DNA of 40,228 nt from JARROD01 sp037384225. Its GTDB lineage: Bacteria > Pseudomonadota > Gammaproteobacteria > Pseudomonadales > Cellvibrionaceae. This document shows positions 7,848 to 17,541 of this stretch, piece after piece. Within the stretch, counting starts at the first letter, position 1. Each line of letters opens with the position of its first letter. A program made the position numbers and the translations under genes. The notes below the pieces were generated by a model, which ran no database searches, had not been told where the DNA came from, and saw nothing but the letters and a program-made list of their open reading frames with translations. The stretch is taken from contig JARROD010000098.1 in assembly GCA_037384225.1 (NCBI GenBank), positions 1 to 40,228 on the forward strand, given 5' to 3'.

Positions 7848-9331
7848 CTACTTTTCTCCCTCACAGGCTCTGATTGCTGTAAATTCACAGCGGCAAGACG
7901 TCTTCACATCCAAACGACCATCTTTGGCCACCATCAGTGCCAATGGTGCGTAATGATGACGCACACCCCGGGGCGGCAACAATGCGGGCTGTTGCTTTTC
8001 CTCATTCACCGGCCACTCGATATTACCGGTGGCCACCCGTGCTGGTATCAGCCAATAGTCGCCGCTACGATAGTTGCCTTTCGGCGCAAAACTAATTTGT
8101 ATACCGTCTTCAAGGTCCAGCCACATATCTTTTTTAGATTTTCCCGCAGCTTTGCCCATAACAACAGGTACTGCACCATCGGCTAGTACGATATCTTCCG
8201 AAGCGATCTGATCCCAGCGTCTCACTTTGGGATTACGTAATTCGCTGCTCCAGTTTAATTGTTGCGCATTTCCCTCAGCGATGGAGTCCATATCCACTAT
8301 CAGGGCATCGTTATCCACCGCGGCAAGCTTTACCAGGATACCGGGTTTGCCTTGTAAGTCTAAGGTATCATCGCTAAGTTCAATCCAATTACCCGCTGCA
8401 AAACCTCTGGCGTTGGCAACTCTGAGCATATCGCCCTCACTACTGAGCCAGGCAGTGGCGATGCTGCCGTTATCACGGGACCATTTAAAGGTTGCTATAT
8501 CCTCGGGGCCACCACGGTGAATCTCAACGCGATAGAGTTGATTTTCTGCACCGCGATACTGGGCATCGGGTGCAATGTTACAGGGATCACTTTTTATTTC
8601 TCCGGGATCAACTCGGGCCACCAATGCACTCTGATACTGCTTATTTAAAAACTCTCTTAATCCCGCGCAAGTATCAATCGCAGCGCGCCGCTCTTTTTCC
8701 GCTGCCGCTTTTTCCGCAGCGGTTTTCTCATCATCTGTTTTTTCGGCAGCGGTTTTTTTGCCCCCGCTTTTGTGGCTTTGGCTGCAGTTTTCTTTGCTGC
8801 CGCCAATCCCCCGGCGCCAAGTATCTCATCGAGAGATACAGCCTTTACTTGCCAGATAACTTTTGTCCGGGCGCTGGTGTCGGGTCCGCCCAATGCTTTT
8901 TCGCGAATGCTATCGTCTTCTATCGAAGTAATCAGGCGCTCCCATACATCCAGATATACCCAATAGCCTTCATCTGACTCACCATCTTCAAGCAAGACTT
9001 TTATCGGGTCATTTGCCATCAAAGGATAATATGGCTGCGTGGTATACAAACAGGGTTGGGCATTTTCAACCAAAATACCATCCACGTAATAGCGCCCGGC
9101 GCTGATACTCAAACCACCTTCTTTGTCGGCACTGATTTGAAAACCACCGGCGCCACCACTCGGTGCCCCATAGGGCCCAATAATATCCGTAGCCAGGGTG
9201 CGCAAATAGTGTAATAAAATATCGGTTTGCTCGACACTATCGGCATCAATACTAACCCGCCCTTGTTGCATAAGCACGCGGCTAAAACTGTTGGCTGGAT
9301 CAAATGTGACTCTGGAAAAATCGCCTTTCAT
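7848..9331 (-). CDS. DUF6519 domain eCIS protein, split by a -1 frame change
   Basis: The start MKGDFSRVTFDPANSFSRVLMQQGRVSIDAD is the typical beginning of DUF6519 proteins found beside contractile-injection baseplate genes. The first frame runs from 9331 to a stop at 8657 (224 residues). The rest of the domain (YRVEIHRGG, ATFKWSRDNGS, then WLDLEDGIQISF) is in the -1 frame down to 7848. The frames join at a run of seven A on the minus strand (8753-8759) inside an Ala/Lys/Glu-rich linker. Reading -1 there gives KKTAAEKTDDEK and leads smoothly into AGLREFLNKQYQSALVARVDPGE. The full product would be about 495 residues. It is the last gene of the operon. DUF6519 function is not established; the position suggests a baseplate or peripheral fibre-network protein. 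Confidence 0.75.
8699..8759 (-). promoter_or_regulatory. candidate -1 frameshift site with following stem
   Basis: On the minus strand the codons GCA AAA AAA CCG contain the heptamer A AAA AAA (8753-8759), which allows two lysine tRNAs to slip back one base. A perfect nine-pair inverted repeat follows directly: CCGCTGCCG at 8752-8744 and CGGCAGCGG at 8707-8699. There is no spacer between slippery site and stem, unlike the usual 5-9 bases. The repeat also follows from repeated AAEK codons. A missing A in a run of eight would look the same. Confidence 0.35.
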
Positions 9332-9410
9332 AGTTGTCTTCCTTCTTTATTATGTTAGCCGCGCAAAGCGCGCTTCAGTCTGTTTAACACTATCGTCAAC
9401 GCCACCAGTC

Positions 9411-11777
9411 TCAGGTCGCGAAGATAAGGCCTACATCCATATCCGCAGGCGTGAATTCTTGCAGCCGCACACGCAGGTTTTCTTCCCGCTGAGGTTGAAA
9501 TAAATCGTGAAATGCTCCCATTTCCGCCTCATCGTCAGCGCCCTTTTTAATTTCCTCAGCACATTGGGTCGACAGTTGCCCGTAACCGGGTAAACCGTAG
9601 TGAATATCGGTAAACATTGGCCGTACCCGGCGTTGTTCACTGGCAATAAAACCGGCCAGTTGTTTTTTACTTAGCGCTGATTGCTTTGCTGCTTGAGTAA
9701 CGAGATCCGGCTGACAGTAATAGCGGCGCGGTGTACGACAACCCGGGTTTATATAGCAAAAACGCATGCAGCCAATTTGACGCCGGGCGACGTTGAGGCA
9801 ATTATAGAAAATACTGTTCTGAGCCAGCTCCACCGCATGCACGCTGACAATACCCAACAGGGTACAGCAATCAATATTGAGCAGTGCGTGGGCAACAATA
9901 CTGTCGGCGGCACCGATACATTCCCGTTGTGGATCACCGGCATCGATAATACTGTCACTTAACGTTATTTGCGTCGGCTCATAGTGCACTTCATCCTGGT
10001 GCACCTGTATCGGCCCGAGAATACAGTGCTCAATACACACCTTTGCCTGTAAGTTGAATAGCTCCAAGCTTGGCTCATCGTGATTTTTCGGCTTGCAATG
10101 CCCGTCGATTTCCCAACCGGGAACTAAGGTGCAGTGGCGAACATTAACCCGCGAACAGTGATCGGTTGCAGCGTTTTCAATACTGCTGATATGTACGCCG
10201 CGCCCACTTACCAATAAACCATCCAGACTAAAACGACTGCTCTGAGCCAGTTTAATCGAAAGTGAATCCGGTAAATCGGTCTGCCAGTCGAGCAGACGGA
10301 TAACCGGTCTAATATGATTGGCCGCACGCAGTTGTAGCGTTTGTCCCGCACCCATATCGATGCGAATGGGTTCGACAAAAACCCCGTTTTCCACAATTTC
10401 AATCACGGCATCGGCAGGTTTTTCACTTTCCCATTGTCGCAGGGCATCACCAATGGTGTGAAATACCTGGCTACTACCCACCCGGTAATATTGTGTCTGT
10501 GTCTCCAGGTCTGCTGGCGGCACAGGATCGAGTAACCTGCGCAGGTACTGGCCTCCCCCCATATCGGCACTAAAGCCATAGTGGTAACTGACACGAACGC
10601 CTTTTTTCGGCAACTGCCCGGGAGGAAAAGCGATACGTCCCAACAGCGGATCCACCGCGACATAACCCTTGGGCGGGACGTAGTGCCAAGCGGATAAATC
10701 CGCGGCGATAATCGCCGTTGTCGGAACTGGTAGCTCCGCTGTATGAGCCGCCCATTCATGGGCCCAAATAGTAAAACTATTGGTTTCACCGTAGAGTTCT
10801 TCAATTTGATCGGCGAGTGCGCGACGCCTGATAGGGGAGGGTAGATTTATCGCTTCGGCAATTTGACTGGGGTGCGCCTGAGCGCGCGGACGGTTAAAGA
10901 TCGGCGCATCCTGCCCTAAAATACTGAAAGTGTAACAGTGTCGACCGGCCTCCTCTACACAATAGGCCGGTGTGCAGGTAACCGGATAAGCATTTAATCG
11001 CCAAATAAATACACCGACACTGGGAATGTTATAGCGTCCCTGTTGATATTTGTGGTGGGGTAAACGCGCGTTGATGCATCGTATGTCCACCGTGTGGCTG
11101 TGCTTATCGAAGGGGCCGTCAATTAGCTCCAGAGCAGCACAATCTCTTAGGTCGACCGTGCGCGCTCGATCGAGATACAGATGATTGATATTTTGTGTCC
11201 AATCCAAACGTTTATAAAATTCCACCGCACGGGCCGGCCACTGGGCGATATCCATGGCCAAGAGCTCTAACAACGCCAAGGTGCCTTTGCGCCGACGGTA
11301 GCGAATCGTATTCGCCACTTCGCGCCGCGGTACCAGAACACGGTTCAAACGTTTACTTTCCCGCTTATCTTCGGCGTCTTTATTATCAATACAGGGCCTG
11401 GGATCTTTTACCGGCTGGTAACCGATCAAATCGGCAATATAGGGTACCGCCCACTGCTCGGCGGTTTCGATAAACAAATTGCGGTAGAGATTTTCAATAT
11501 CGTCTTCAACAATATTGACTTGCTCGGCTATCACCCGCAGCAACGCCTGTAAGGGATAGCCTTGTTCGGCATCTTTCGAGCGATAAATCGCCGGCAACAG
11601 ACGATAAAGTCGATCAACCCGGTCACTCGCGTCCCCAAAGGCCGTCATATCGATTGGGGCCGTACCGGTGGCAAGCATACCGGTAGCACTTGTGTCTGAA
11701 GTGGTTGTACTTTCGATATCAGTTGTACTTTCGGTATCAGTCGTACTAGTACCTGATGATGTCGTAGATGTACTCAA
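9411..11777 (-). CDS. eCIS tail protein I fused to a probable beta-helix
   Basis: 788 residues. Residues 1-45 are almost only Ser, Thr, Asp and Glu, from an imperfect 18-bp DNA repeat. The phage tail protein I (gpI) region begins at about 57 with RLYRLLPAIYRSKDAE and continues with LLRVIAEQVNIVEDDIENLY and ADLIGYQP, the region that links wedge proteins to fibres in P2-like baseplates. From about 440 to 700 short strands with many cysteines recur (SLDGLLVSGRGVHI, VRHCTLVPGW, VCIEHCILGP, ITLSDSIIDAG, SIFYNCLNV), the pattern of a right-handed parallel beta-helix such as those in phage receptor-binding proteins. No other fibre-like gene is present, so this C-terminal part is a candidate surface-recognition element. 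It lies between the second gpJ-like gene and the DUF6519 gene. Confidence 0.85.
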   Translation of the reverse strand: MSTSTTSSGTSTTDTESTTDIESTTTSDTSATGMLATGTAPIDMTAFGDASDRVDRLYRLLPAIYRSKDAEQGYPLQALLRVIAEQVNIVEDDIENLYRNLFIETAEQWAVPYIADLIGYQPVKDPRPCIDNKDAEDKRESKRLNRVLVPRREVANTIRYRRRKGTLALLELLAMDIAQWPARAVEFYKRLDWTQNINHLYLDRARTVDLRDCAALELIDGPFDKHSHTVDIRCINARLPHHKYQQGRYNIPSVGVFIWRLNAYPVTCTPAYCVEEAGRHCYTFSILGQDAPIFNRPRAQAHPSQIAEAINLPSPIRRRALADQIEELYGETNSFTIWAHEWAAHTAELPVPTTAIIAADLSAWHYVPPKGYVAVDPLLGRIAFPPGQLPKKGVRVSYHYGFSADMGGGQYLRRLLDPVPPADLETQTQYYRVGSSQVFHTIGDALRQWESEKPADAVIEIVENGVFVEPIRIDMGAGQTLQLRAANHIRPVIRLLDWQTDLPDSLSIKLAQSSRFSLDGLLVSGRGVHISSIENAATDHCSRVNVRHCTLVPGWEIDGHCKPKNHDEPSLELFNLQAKVCIEHCILGPIQVHQDEVHYEPTQITLSDSIIDAGDPQRECIGAADSIVAHALLNIDCCTLLGIVSVHAVELAQNSIFYNCLNVARRQIGCMRFCYINPGCRTPRRYYCQPDLVTQAAKQSALSKKQLAGFIASEQRRVRPMFTDIHYGLPGYGQLSTQCAEEIKKGADDEAEMGAFHDLFQPQREENLRVRLQEFTPADMDVGLIFAT
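11704..11757 (-). repeat. three imperfect 18-bp tandem repeats inside the tail protein I gene
   Basis: Units at 11704-11721, 11722-11739 and 11740-11757. The first two differ at one position, and the third has diverged more. They encode the Ser/Thr/Asp/Glu-rich N-terminus in steps of six residues (TESTTD, IESTTT), so copy number can change without loss of frame. Confidence 0.75.
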
Positions 11778-11793
11778 TGTAATCGCCCTCGCC

Positions 11794-14700
11794 TCAGGTA
11801 ATCTGATTTAAGATCAATGTGTCTTGTACCGCAGCGCTGAATATTGCTAACTGCGCCGGACGCAAAACACCGCCTTCAAAGTCGGCCAGGTTGGCACGCA
11901 CCAAATTGGCCGGATCCACAATGAGCTTGCCGCTATTTTTTTGCATACCCTTATCGCCGCCCATAGTCGGTTTCTCGATATCATCACGAAAGCGCCCCGG
12001 ATCGGCGATTTGCTGCGCGCGCTCGGCCAATTCATCCAGTGTCAGTAAGCGGCGCGTACCTTGATCGAGTTTTTTCTCCGGCAATCCACCAAAGGCATCG
12101 ACATCCACATAAGCCACACCGCGCACAGCCTGTATCACACTGATCACCTCATCCAACCCCACGGCTTGCCCTAAGGCGCGCTGCTGAAACCCAAAGGTTT
12201 GCAACAATGCGGACTTAATATCGCTGACCACCGGCTCCCATAAATAATTTTCCTGCAGTTGAACCTTGGCGCTTAACATTAAAATTAACAGCTCCCTAAG
12301 CTGTACATTTACCATCAGGTCGGGGTCGCCAAAACGTTTTAGCGCAGCGACTAAGTTGCTGTACAAATCTGATACTGGATCGATAGGTATATCATCGACA
12401 CCGGCAATGGTGACATGCACTAACTGCTGGCGCCCATTACTGAGTTTGCGCGCAGTGGCCTTACCGATTCCGGCAAAGGTTCTGGAAAAATCCGCGTAAT
12501 CCTGCACTGACAATAATCGGTCCAAAGCCTTTACCGCCAGGGGGGCATTTTCTCTGGCCAGATCACGGGACTCGCGCCCGGCACCACCACTGGCACGCAG
12601 CGGGTTAATCACTTCTTTTACACCGCTCGGGCGACTCATCAATAGGCTAATTTGTTCGGCCTCAACATTGCCATTGGCCCCAATTCCATTGCGATAAACA
12701 GCTCGGACATTTTCTACACCTGTCGGTAGACGCTCGCCATTGACACCATCACCAAAACGAATAGACACTTTATCGTCGTTGTCGGTTTGGGTAATATAAC
12801 CCCGCTCTCGCGCGCCTAAATCCGCCAGCGAATCCGCCTCGGGCCAGTTAACATTATTGATATACACATTGAGCGTTGATTCCACGCCTTGGGGCGTTGT
12901 CGCGGCGACAAATGTCAACGGAGGTTGTTTTAACTCAAAAGTTTGCATCGACTGGGCTCCGTCACCACTACCCAGCACCTCCTCGCGGGTTTCTCCGTGA
13001 GTGGCTTTGACGACGTTGGCGTAAATTTTTAAGGTATCGCGCTTATAGCGATAAGCTGTCGGCGTCGCCAGATTAAGCGACGTATGCATGCTGTCCCCGG
13101 CCAGTGCCGCATCGTATCCATGCTCGAGTGAGGACACCATCAGCAGTTCACTAACGGGCACACCACTGACTTGCTCAATATCGGCCCGCTCACCAGAAAG
13201 TATTATCCAGCGCCCGGACTTAAGATTTTCAAACAAACCCGACAATTCAATTGACTGCCCATAGACATCGTCATCGATGGGTTTGTCGGCGAGTTCAAGC
13301 TGTTCGCTTTGCGCGTAAATTAAAGCCCGACGCAATGCCGCCAGCGTTGCATCATTTTCACTGCGCCAATTTGCCTCCAGGGTTAACCGGGTGGTTTTTC
13401 CACTGATACCGTAGGCGGTGCGCTGCAGGTTTTGTAAATTGGTAATCTGCAAGACCTGCCGCTCCATTCCCTGAAAAGCCGGTTGCTGAATAAGAACATA
13501 GCTTTCGGGTTGCACCTTTTCATAAAGCTGGTCTAAAAAAAGCGAATCCGTTGCCGTTAATTCATCGTTATCAAGCGGCCATTCGTCCCATTGCGACGGC
13601 GGCAATAACTGGCCGGGGGAGACGCTGGAAGTACCGCTAATGGATACCCCTGTGCCAGCATAGGTGGGAATTTTCGCCGCGCCGGCACCAAACAACGGTG
13701 CATTCACTCGCATCGCATAAACAGCTCGCAAGGGCGATTCGGCAGCATTAACCCGCGCTCCGGACCAGGCGCGATAAAAGGTACCTTTAATACGTGGGGC
13801 GAAATTTACCAACAGTTGCGGGTGAAGATCCGTACCCGAGGCGACGGCCTGTTGCAAACTGCGACTTAAGCTTAAACTGCCTTTTGCCTGGGCCAGGGGC
13901 TCAAGCAATAAACTATCGACAAATTTTGCCGGCGCCGTAACGCCAATGGCATTATTGCCTGCCTGATCCAGCAGTTCGGTCAAATCTGCTACGAACTGGG
14001 TAAACAATGTATTCAAGTTAGGGAGTGCTCCATCGGCGGCTGAAAACAGAGTTTTCGACCAGGCTTTGGGACTAATCGCAGTCCCTAAGTAGGACTCGGT
14101 AATAATTTCAGCCGCCTTATTGACCAGCCTGGTTTCGGCGCTGTTTTTACTGAGAAATTTTGTATCCTCAATAAATTGCACCAACAAGGGAAGCGCCAAT
14201 AGCAGTTCACTGTCGCTGGCCTGTAACTGTATATCGGTAATATTGCTATCGAAGTCTGCCTGCGCCTCGAGTACGGTGCGCACCACAAAGCGTTCCTCAG
14301 CGCCGTCAAACTTCATCAGTATCAGTTCGCCGGCTTTTAAATTGGAATCTATACCATTGATATAGATATTATTCACGGCCAGTGCATTTGCCAGCGTTAT
14401 ATTTTGCGGTCGGCGGGTTCTTACCGACAGGTTATTCCACAACGAGCTGGCCATTAATGTTTCACTGGTTTCAAAATATTGGGGCAACTGTTGCGGACCG
14501 GGAATACTTTGCGCTCGGCTTCCCGGTGGAATTTCTACCTGCTCGGTCTGCCGATCTTCCAGTGTATAGGCCAGATACACTGTAGCTGCCACGCCAGGGC
14601 GCAGCTTGTAGCCGACCAAACGCGCCAACTCCAAAATTGAGCGGCGCTGGGTAGCGGTGCGCAGGTAACATTCGTTGGCAATCCGCTCCTGGTAAAAGGT

Positions 14701-15066
14701 CAGTACGTCGCCGAGTGTAGCCCAGGCATCAAGCATGGCGATTGAGGCATCGTTGCTTTCCCGGGTCGTCAATCCCTGTAAAGGAAAACTGACCTGGGCT
14801 TGTGACTCATCATCAATAGGTGTATCGGTCACCGACATCGAAGCCAGGCGGGCTTTCATCGTTTCAAAGAAATCACTGTGGGTACCAACCCGGTAAGCGA
14901 GTTTATTTAACCCCGGCCGGTTGCTGGTCGACAGCGGTGTGCGGCTTTGAATTCCCTCACAGGCACCGCACTCGCAGAACTCACCGCAACTGCCGTTGCC
15001 GGGAGAATCGCTAGCGTATGTTCTATTCATATTTGCGTTCCTGTTTATAATTGCATTCCTGCTCAT
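11794..15066 (-). CDS. large gpJ-like eCIS baseplate protein
   Basis: 1090 residues, annotated in relatives as a putative baseplate assembly protein (Afp12/Pvc12-like, gp6/gpJ fold). The N-terminus carries a cysteine cluster (C27, C31, C33, C36: CGEFCECGAC). MLDAWATLGDVLTFYQERIANECYLRTATQ is the conserved wedge-protein segment, and EVINPLRASGGAGRESRD, ALDRLLSVQDYADFSRTFAGIGKA is the conserved gpJ-like part near residues 840-890. It should build the wedge ring around the hub with the preceding gpJ-like protein. The start is ambiguous. The ATG at 15066 and a second ATG at 15030 (MNRTYASD) both lie in copies of a repeated 18-bp ribosome-site-plus-start unit, so the true product may be 1078 residues. 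Confidence 0.9.
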   Translation of the reverse strand: MSRNAIINRNANMNRTYASDSPGNGSCGEFCECGACEGIQSRTPLSTSNRPGLNKLAYRVGTHSDFFETMKARLASMSVTDTPIDDESQAQVSFPLQGLTTRESNDASIAMLDAWATLGDVLTFYQERIANECYLRTATQRRSILELARLVGYKLRPGVAATVYLAYTLEDRQTEQVEIPPGSRAQSIPGPQQLPQYFETSETLMASSLWNNLSVRTRRPQNITLANALAVNNIYINGIDSNLKAGELILMKFDGAEERFVVRTVLEAQADFDSNITDIQLQASDSELLLALPLLVQFIEDTKFLSKNSAETRLVNKAAEIITESYLGTAISPKAWSKTLFSAADGALPNLNTLFTQFVADLTELLDQAGNNAIGVTAPAKFVDSLLLEPLAQAKGSLSLSRSLQQAVASGTDLHPQLLVNFAPRIKGTFYRAWSGARVNAAESPLRAVYAMRVNAPLFGAGAAKIPTYAGTGVSISGTSSVSPGQLLPPSQWDEWPLDNDELTATDSLFLDQLYEKVQPESYVLIQQPAFQGMERQVLQITNLQNLQRTAYGISGKTTRLTLEANWRSENDATLAALRRALIYAQSEQLELADKPIDDDVYGQSIELSGLFENLKSGRWIILSGERADIEQVSGVPVSELLMVSSLEHGYDAALAGDSMHTSLNLATPTAYRYKRDTLKIYANVVKATHGETREEVLGSGDGAQSMQTFELKQPPLTFVAATTPQGVESTLNVYINNVNWPEADSLADLGARERGYITQTDNDDKVSIRFGDGVNGERLPTGVENVRAVYRNGIGANGNVEAEQISLLMSRPSGVKEVINPLRASGGAGRESRDLARENAPLAVKALDRLLSVQDYADFSRTFAGIGKATARKLSNGRQQLVHVTIAGVDDIPIDPVSDLYSNLVAALKRFGDPDLMVNVQLRELLILMLSAKVQLQENYLWEPVVSDIKSALLQTFGFQQRALGQAVGLDEVISVIQAVRGVAYVDVDAFGGLPEKKLDQGTRRLLTLDELAERAQQIADPGRFRDDIEKPTMGGDKGMQKNSGKLIVDPANLVRANLADFEGGVLRPAQLAIFSAAVQDTLILNQIT

Positions 15067-15078
15067 AATTGCGTTCCT
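15025..15078 (-). repeat. threefold 18-bp repeat containing ribosome site and start codon
   Basis: Three tandem units on the minus strand (15078-15061, 15060-15043, 15042-15025) read AGGAACGCAATTATGAGC, AGGAATGCAATTATAAAC and AGGAACGCAAATATGAAT. Each has AGGAA seven bases before an ATG or a decayed ATA. The outer two units are complete initiation signals in the same frame for the 1090-residue gene. Confidence 0.85.
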
Positions 15079-15105
15079 ACTGAGCTGGTAACTCGTCTCA
15101 CGGGT

Positions 15106-17541
15106 TTATAGCTGTTGAGCACACACCACAATATCCAGCTTACCCCTCTCCGGATAATTGGGGTTATTATCCAGTTGGGCTATTTCATCGCTGTGCAGTG
15201 TTAACACTCCATGTTCCAATTCATGATTAGCTGCCTGAAAAAGCCGCTGACAACGGCTGACCTTGACGCTGGCCACACCGGTAACCTGCCGTGCTTTGGC
15301 AATAATTTTGCTGATATAAATATCTTCACCAAAAGACAAACTATCCGGGTGAAAAAAGCCGTACTGATTGTTTGCAAGTTGTCGATTACTAAAGGCATTC
15401 AGAAGGGCCGCTTTAACATGAGCACTCTGATAACCTTTTGCCGCGCAAACCTTAATTTGTAAATCCAGTGGCACATACCGCGCTGCAGTAACTCGCAAAT
15501 CGTGTCCCATTCTTCGGTAGGGGTGCAGTAGCGTGCATATCTCTTGTAACAGGGAGGTATCCACCGATGTGGTGCGTAACGGGTCCACTGCAACACTGGC
15601 CTCGTACCAACTGCCCGTCCACACCAATTTGCCGCCGACGCTTTGTAAACGGCCATCGCGCAGCGCAATGTCGCGGTAGTCTTGGGCAATAATTGCGCGC
15701 TGAATAGACTTGCGAAAACTGTGTGGTGCCAAGGCGCGCACCTGGGCTAGCGTCTCCGGCGCCGTGCCACCCACCATGGGCAGGGGATTACGCACACTGA
15801 TATCGATACCATCGATTGACAAATCTTTCAGCACCACTCGCGATACCGCTTCGGCACCAACATTTCCCGCCTCGCCATTGCCTATCCGGTATTGCGCACT
15901 AAACGCCATACCCGCCAGGGGTTGATAACCGAGTTCGCCGTCACCAAAACGCAAATGGGCTACGCCCTGGTTATCGGTTTCAACCACAAAATGTGTATCT
16001 TGCGGATAACTGTCGAGCAGGTCGCGGCGCGCGCGCCACAACTGTGGCGGTTGGGAGACCAAATTTACTTGCGCCTGCGCCGAACATACCGATTGTTGCC
16101 GTAACACAGAGGCCGGCACAAATTCTGATATGGGCGGCAAAGGCGTAGCGTAAGTTATGGGGAATTTTTTCAGTTGCGGGTTAAAACGTTGTGGAGTTTG
16201 TACAATATCGACGCTTCGCTGCGGACACTCGCACTCGAAGCTGGTCGTTTTCGCAGCGACGCAACCGAGATCTTCAGGCTCCAGGGTTTTGCCGTGGTCG
16301 ACCAAAATGCAGTTACCGCGGGCGACACTAATATTTTGCAACTGATAACATCCAGGTGCGGCACTGATCGAAGAAATACACAACGAAAAAGGCAGTGCGT
16401 CAGCCTCTGCCCATTCAATATGCACGATGGGTAGCGGCCGATTCTGTTCATCTGTATTGAGTGTATCCACATCGGTGCGTACCTCGGTCAAGCGTACAGC
16501 ATGTCTGCTTGTGGGGTTGGCATCAGCCGGCAAACCGGTTTTTGCACCAACGACCTCTTCGAAAATCAGAATATCGCCAACCTGCAATTGCAGGGCTCTA
16601 TCCTCAGCGCCCAGCCAACTATCCAGCATGGTGGCACTGGTACTGCCACTGCTTAGGAAACAGTTGTTATCGCCCCAGGTGTAAAAGAAAATTTCATTGT
16701 GTGCCCGGCGCAATTGCAGCGCTGTGTTCGTTTCGGCGACCAGGGGCTCGAACACCTCATAGGCATCGCTGGAGATTTGCTTTAAATCGCGTGAAGACAA
16801 AAGTGTTTGCGTCGCCGGTAAGGCATTGTTGAGGCCAGTGATAAAGCTGATTTTTTCAACGTCAATCTCAATATCGGAACTGACTTGCAGACAAACCCAG
16901 CCGCGGGCATTACAGCCTTCATGTAACGAGTAGTCGACTAAACGCGCATGGCGACGCAGCGAAATTCGCTGACGGGCCGTATCCAGGTAGGCCTCAGTGG
17001 CCACAGCATCTTGATAATAACTGAGATAATCGCCGGTATAAGCCAAAAGCTCAACCAGTGTTATCCCCAAATCAGGCACGTGGCGTTCACGCCACTCGGG
17101 GATAAGCGTTCCCAGGCGATCCAGTATCAGCTGGCGGAAACTGGCGTAATCCTTAGCCAGATAATTGATAAGCGGCCCACTCTGCGCCGCGCTAGAACAG
17201 GCTGGCTCTGTGCAACTCGATTGACCGCAGTCGAGATCACTGGGGCAGGCTACTTTAAAGCTGAACTCCGCCTCGGCATAACGGGGATCAATATTGGCAA
17301 TTCCCTGCAACTTTAATCGATAGCGGGAAAAATCACCGTAACGGCTCAGGTGAATAACCAGCACATCGTCTTTCTCCGGGTCATCACTGGGTTGGGGGTC
17401 GACGTCGAGAATGTCGATACCGGTAATACGCTTACCACCTTCGAGCGTTAAAAATTGCTCTAAGCCCGGCTTGTTTTCCCGTAACTCTTGCGGCAACTTT
17501 CCTAAAAAATAGGCATATAAGGTCAGCTGATCTTCACTCAC
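15106..17541 (-). CDS. gpJ-like eCIS baseplate wedge protein
   Basis: About 811 residues from GTG 17541. An ATG at 17592 would add 17 residues but would overlap the gp25 gene by 59 bases. SEDQLTLYAYFLGKLP starts the protein, and four cysteines fall within 17 residues at about 99-115 (CPSDLDCGQSSCTEPAC). SGPLINYLAKDYASFRQLIL and TLVELLAYTGDYLSYYQD are the conserved gpJ-like baseplate segments, and YRDIALRDGRLQSVGG follows further down. Relatives in Afp/PVC (Afp11/Pvc11) form the wedge that connects the hub to the periphery and triggers contraction. Placement between gp25 and the larger gpJ-like gene is the standard eCIS order. The cysteine cluster may hold a metal or form disulphides; this is not shown. 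Confidence 0.9.
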   Translation of the reverse strand: MSEDQLTLYAYFLGKLPQELRENKPGLEQFLTLEGGKRITGIDILDVDPQPSDDPEKDDVLVIHLSRYGDFSRYRLKLQGIANIDPRYAEAEFSFKVACPSDLDCGQSSCTEPACSSAAQSGPLINYLAKDYASFRQLILDRLGTLIPEWRERHVPDLGITLVELLAYTGDYLSYYQDAVATEAYLDTARQRISLRRHARLVDYSLHEGCNARGWVCLQVSSDIEIDVEKISFITGLNNALPATQTLLSSRDLKQISSDAYEVFEPLVAETNTALQLRRAHNEIFFYTWGDNNCFLSSGSTSATMLDSWLGAEDRALQLQVGDILIFEEVVGAKTGLPADANPTSRHAVRLTEVRTDVDTLNTDEQNRPLPIVHIEWAEADALPFSLCISSISAAPGCYQLQNISVARGNCILVDHGKTLEPEDLGCVAAKTTSFECECPQRSVDIVQTPQRFNPQLKKFPITYATPLPPISEFVPASVLRQQSVCSAQAQVNLVSQPPQLWRARRDLLDSYPQDTHFVVETDNQGVAHLRFGDGELGYQPLAGMAFSAQYRIGNGEAGNVGAEAVSRVVLKDLSIDGIDISVRNPLPMVGGTAPETLAQVRALAPHSFRKSIQRAIIAQDYRDIALRDGRLQSVGGKLVWTGSWYEASVAVDPLRTTSVDTSLLQEICTLLHPYRRMGHDLRVTAARYVPLDLQIKVCAAKGYQSAHVKAALLNAFSNRQLANNQYGFFHPDSLSFGEDIYISKIIAKARQVTGVASVKVSRCQRLFQAANHELEHGVLTLHSDEIAQLDNNPNYPERGKLDIVVCAQQL

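Noticed and set aside
9359..9376. GC-rich hairpin between tail protein I and DUF6519 genes as a terminator
   Set aside because: The stem is good with one bulge, but no T-run follows on the minus strand and the next gene belongs to the same operon.
10208..10804. Minus-strand open frames inside the tail protein I gene
   Set aside because: They are out-of-frame shadows of the 788-residue gene, with basic, low-information composition.
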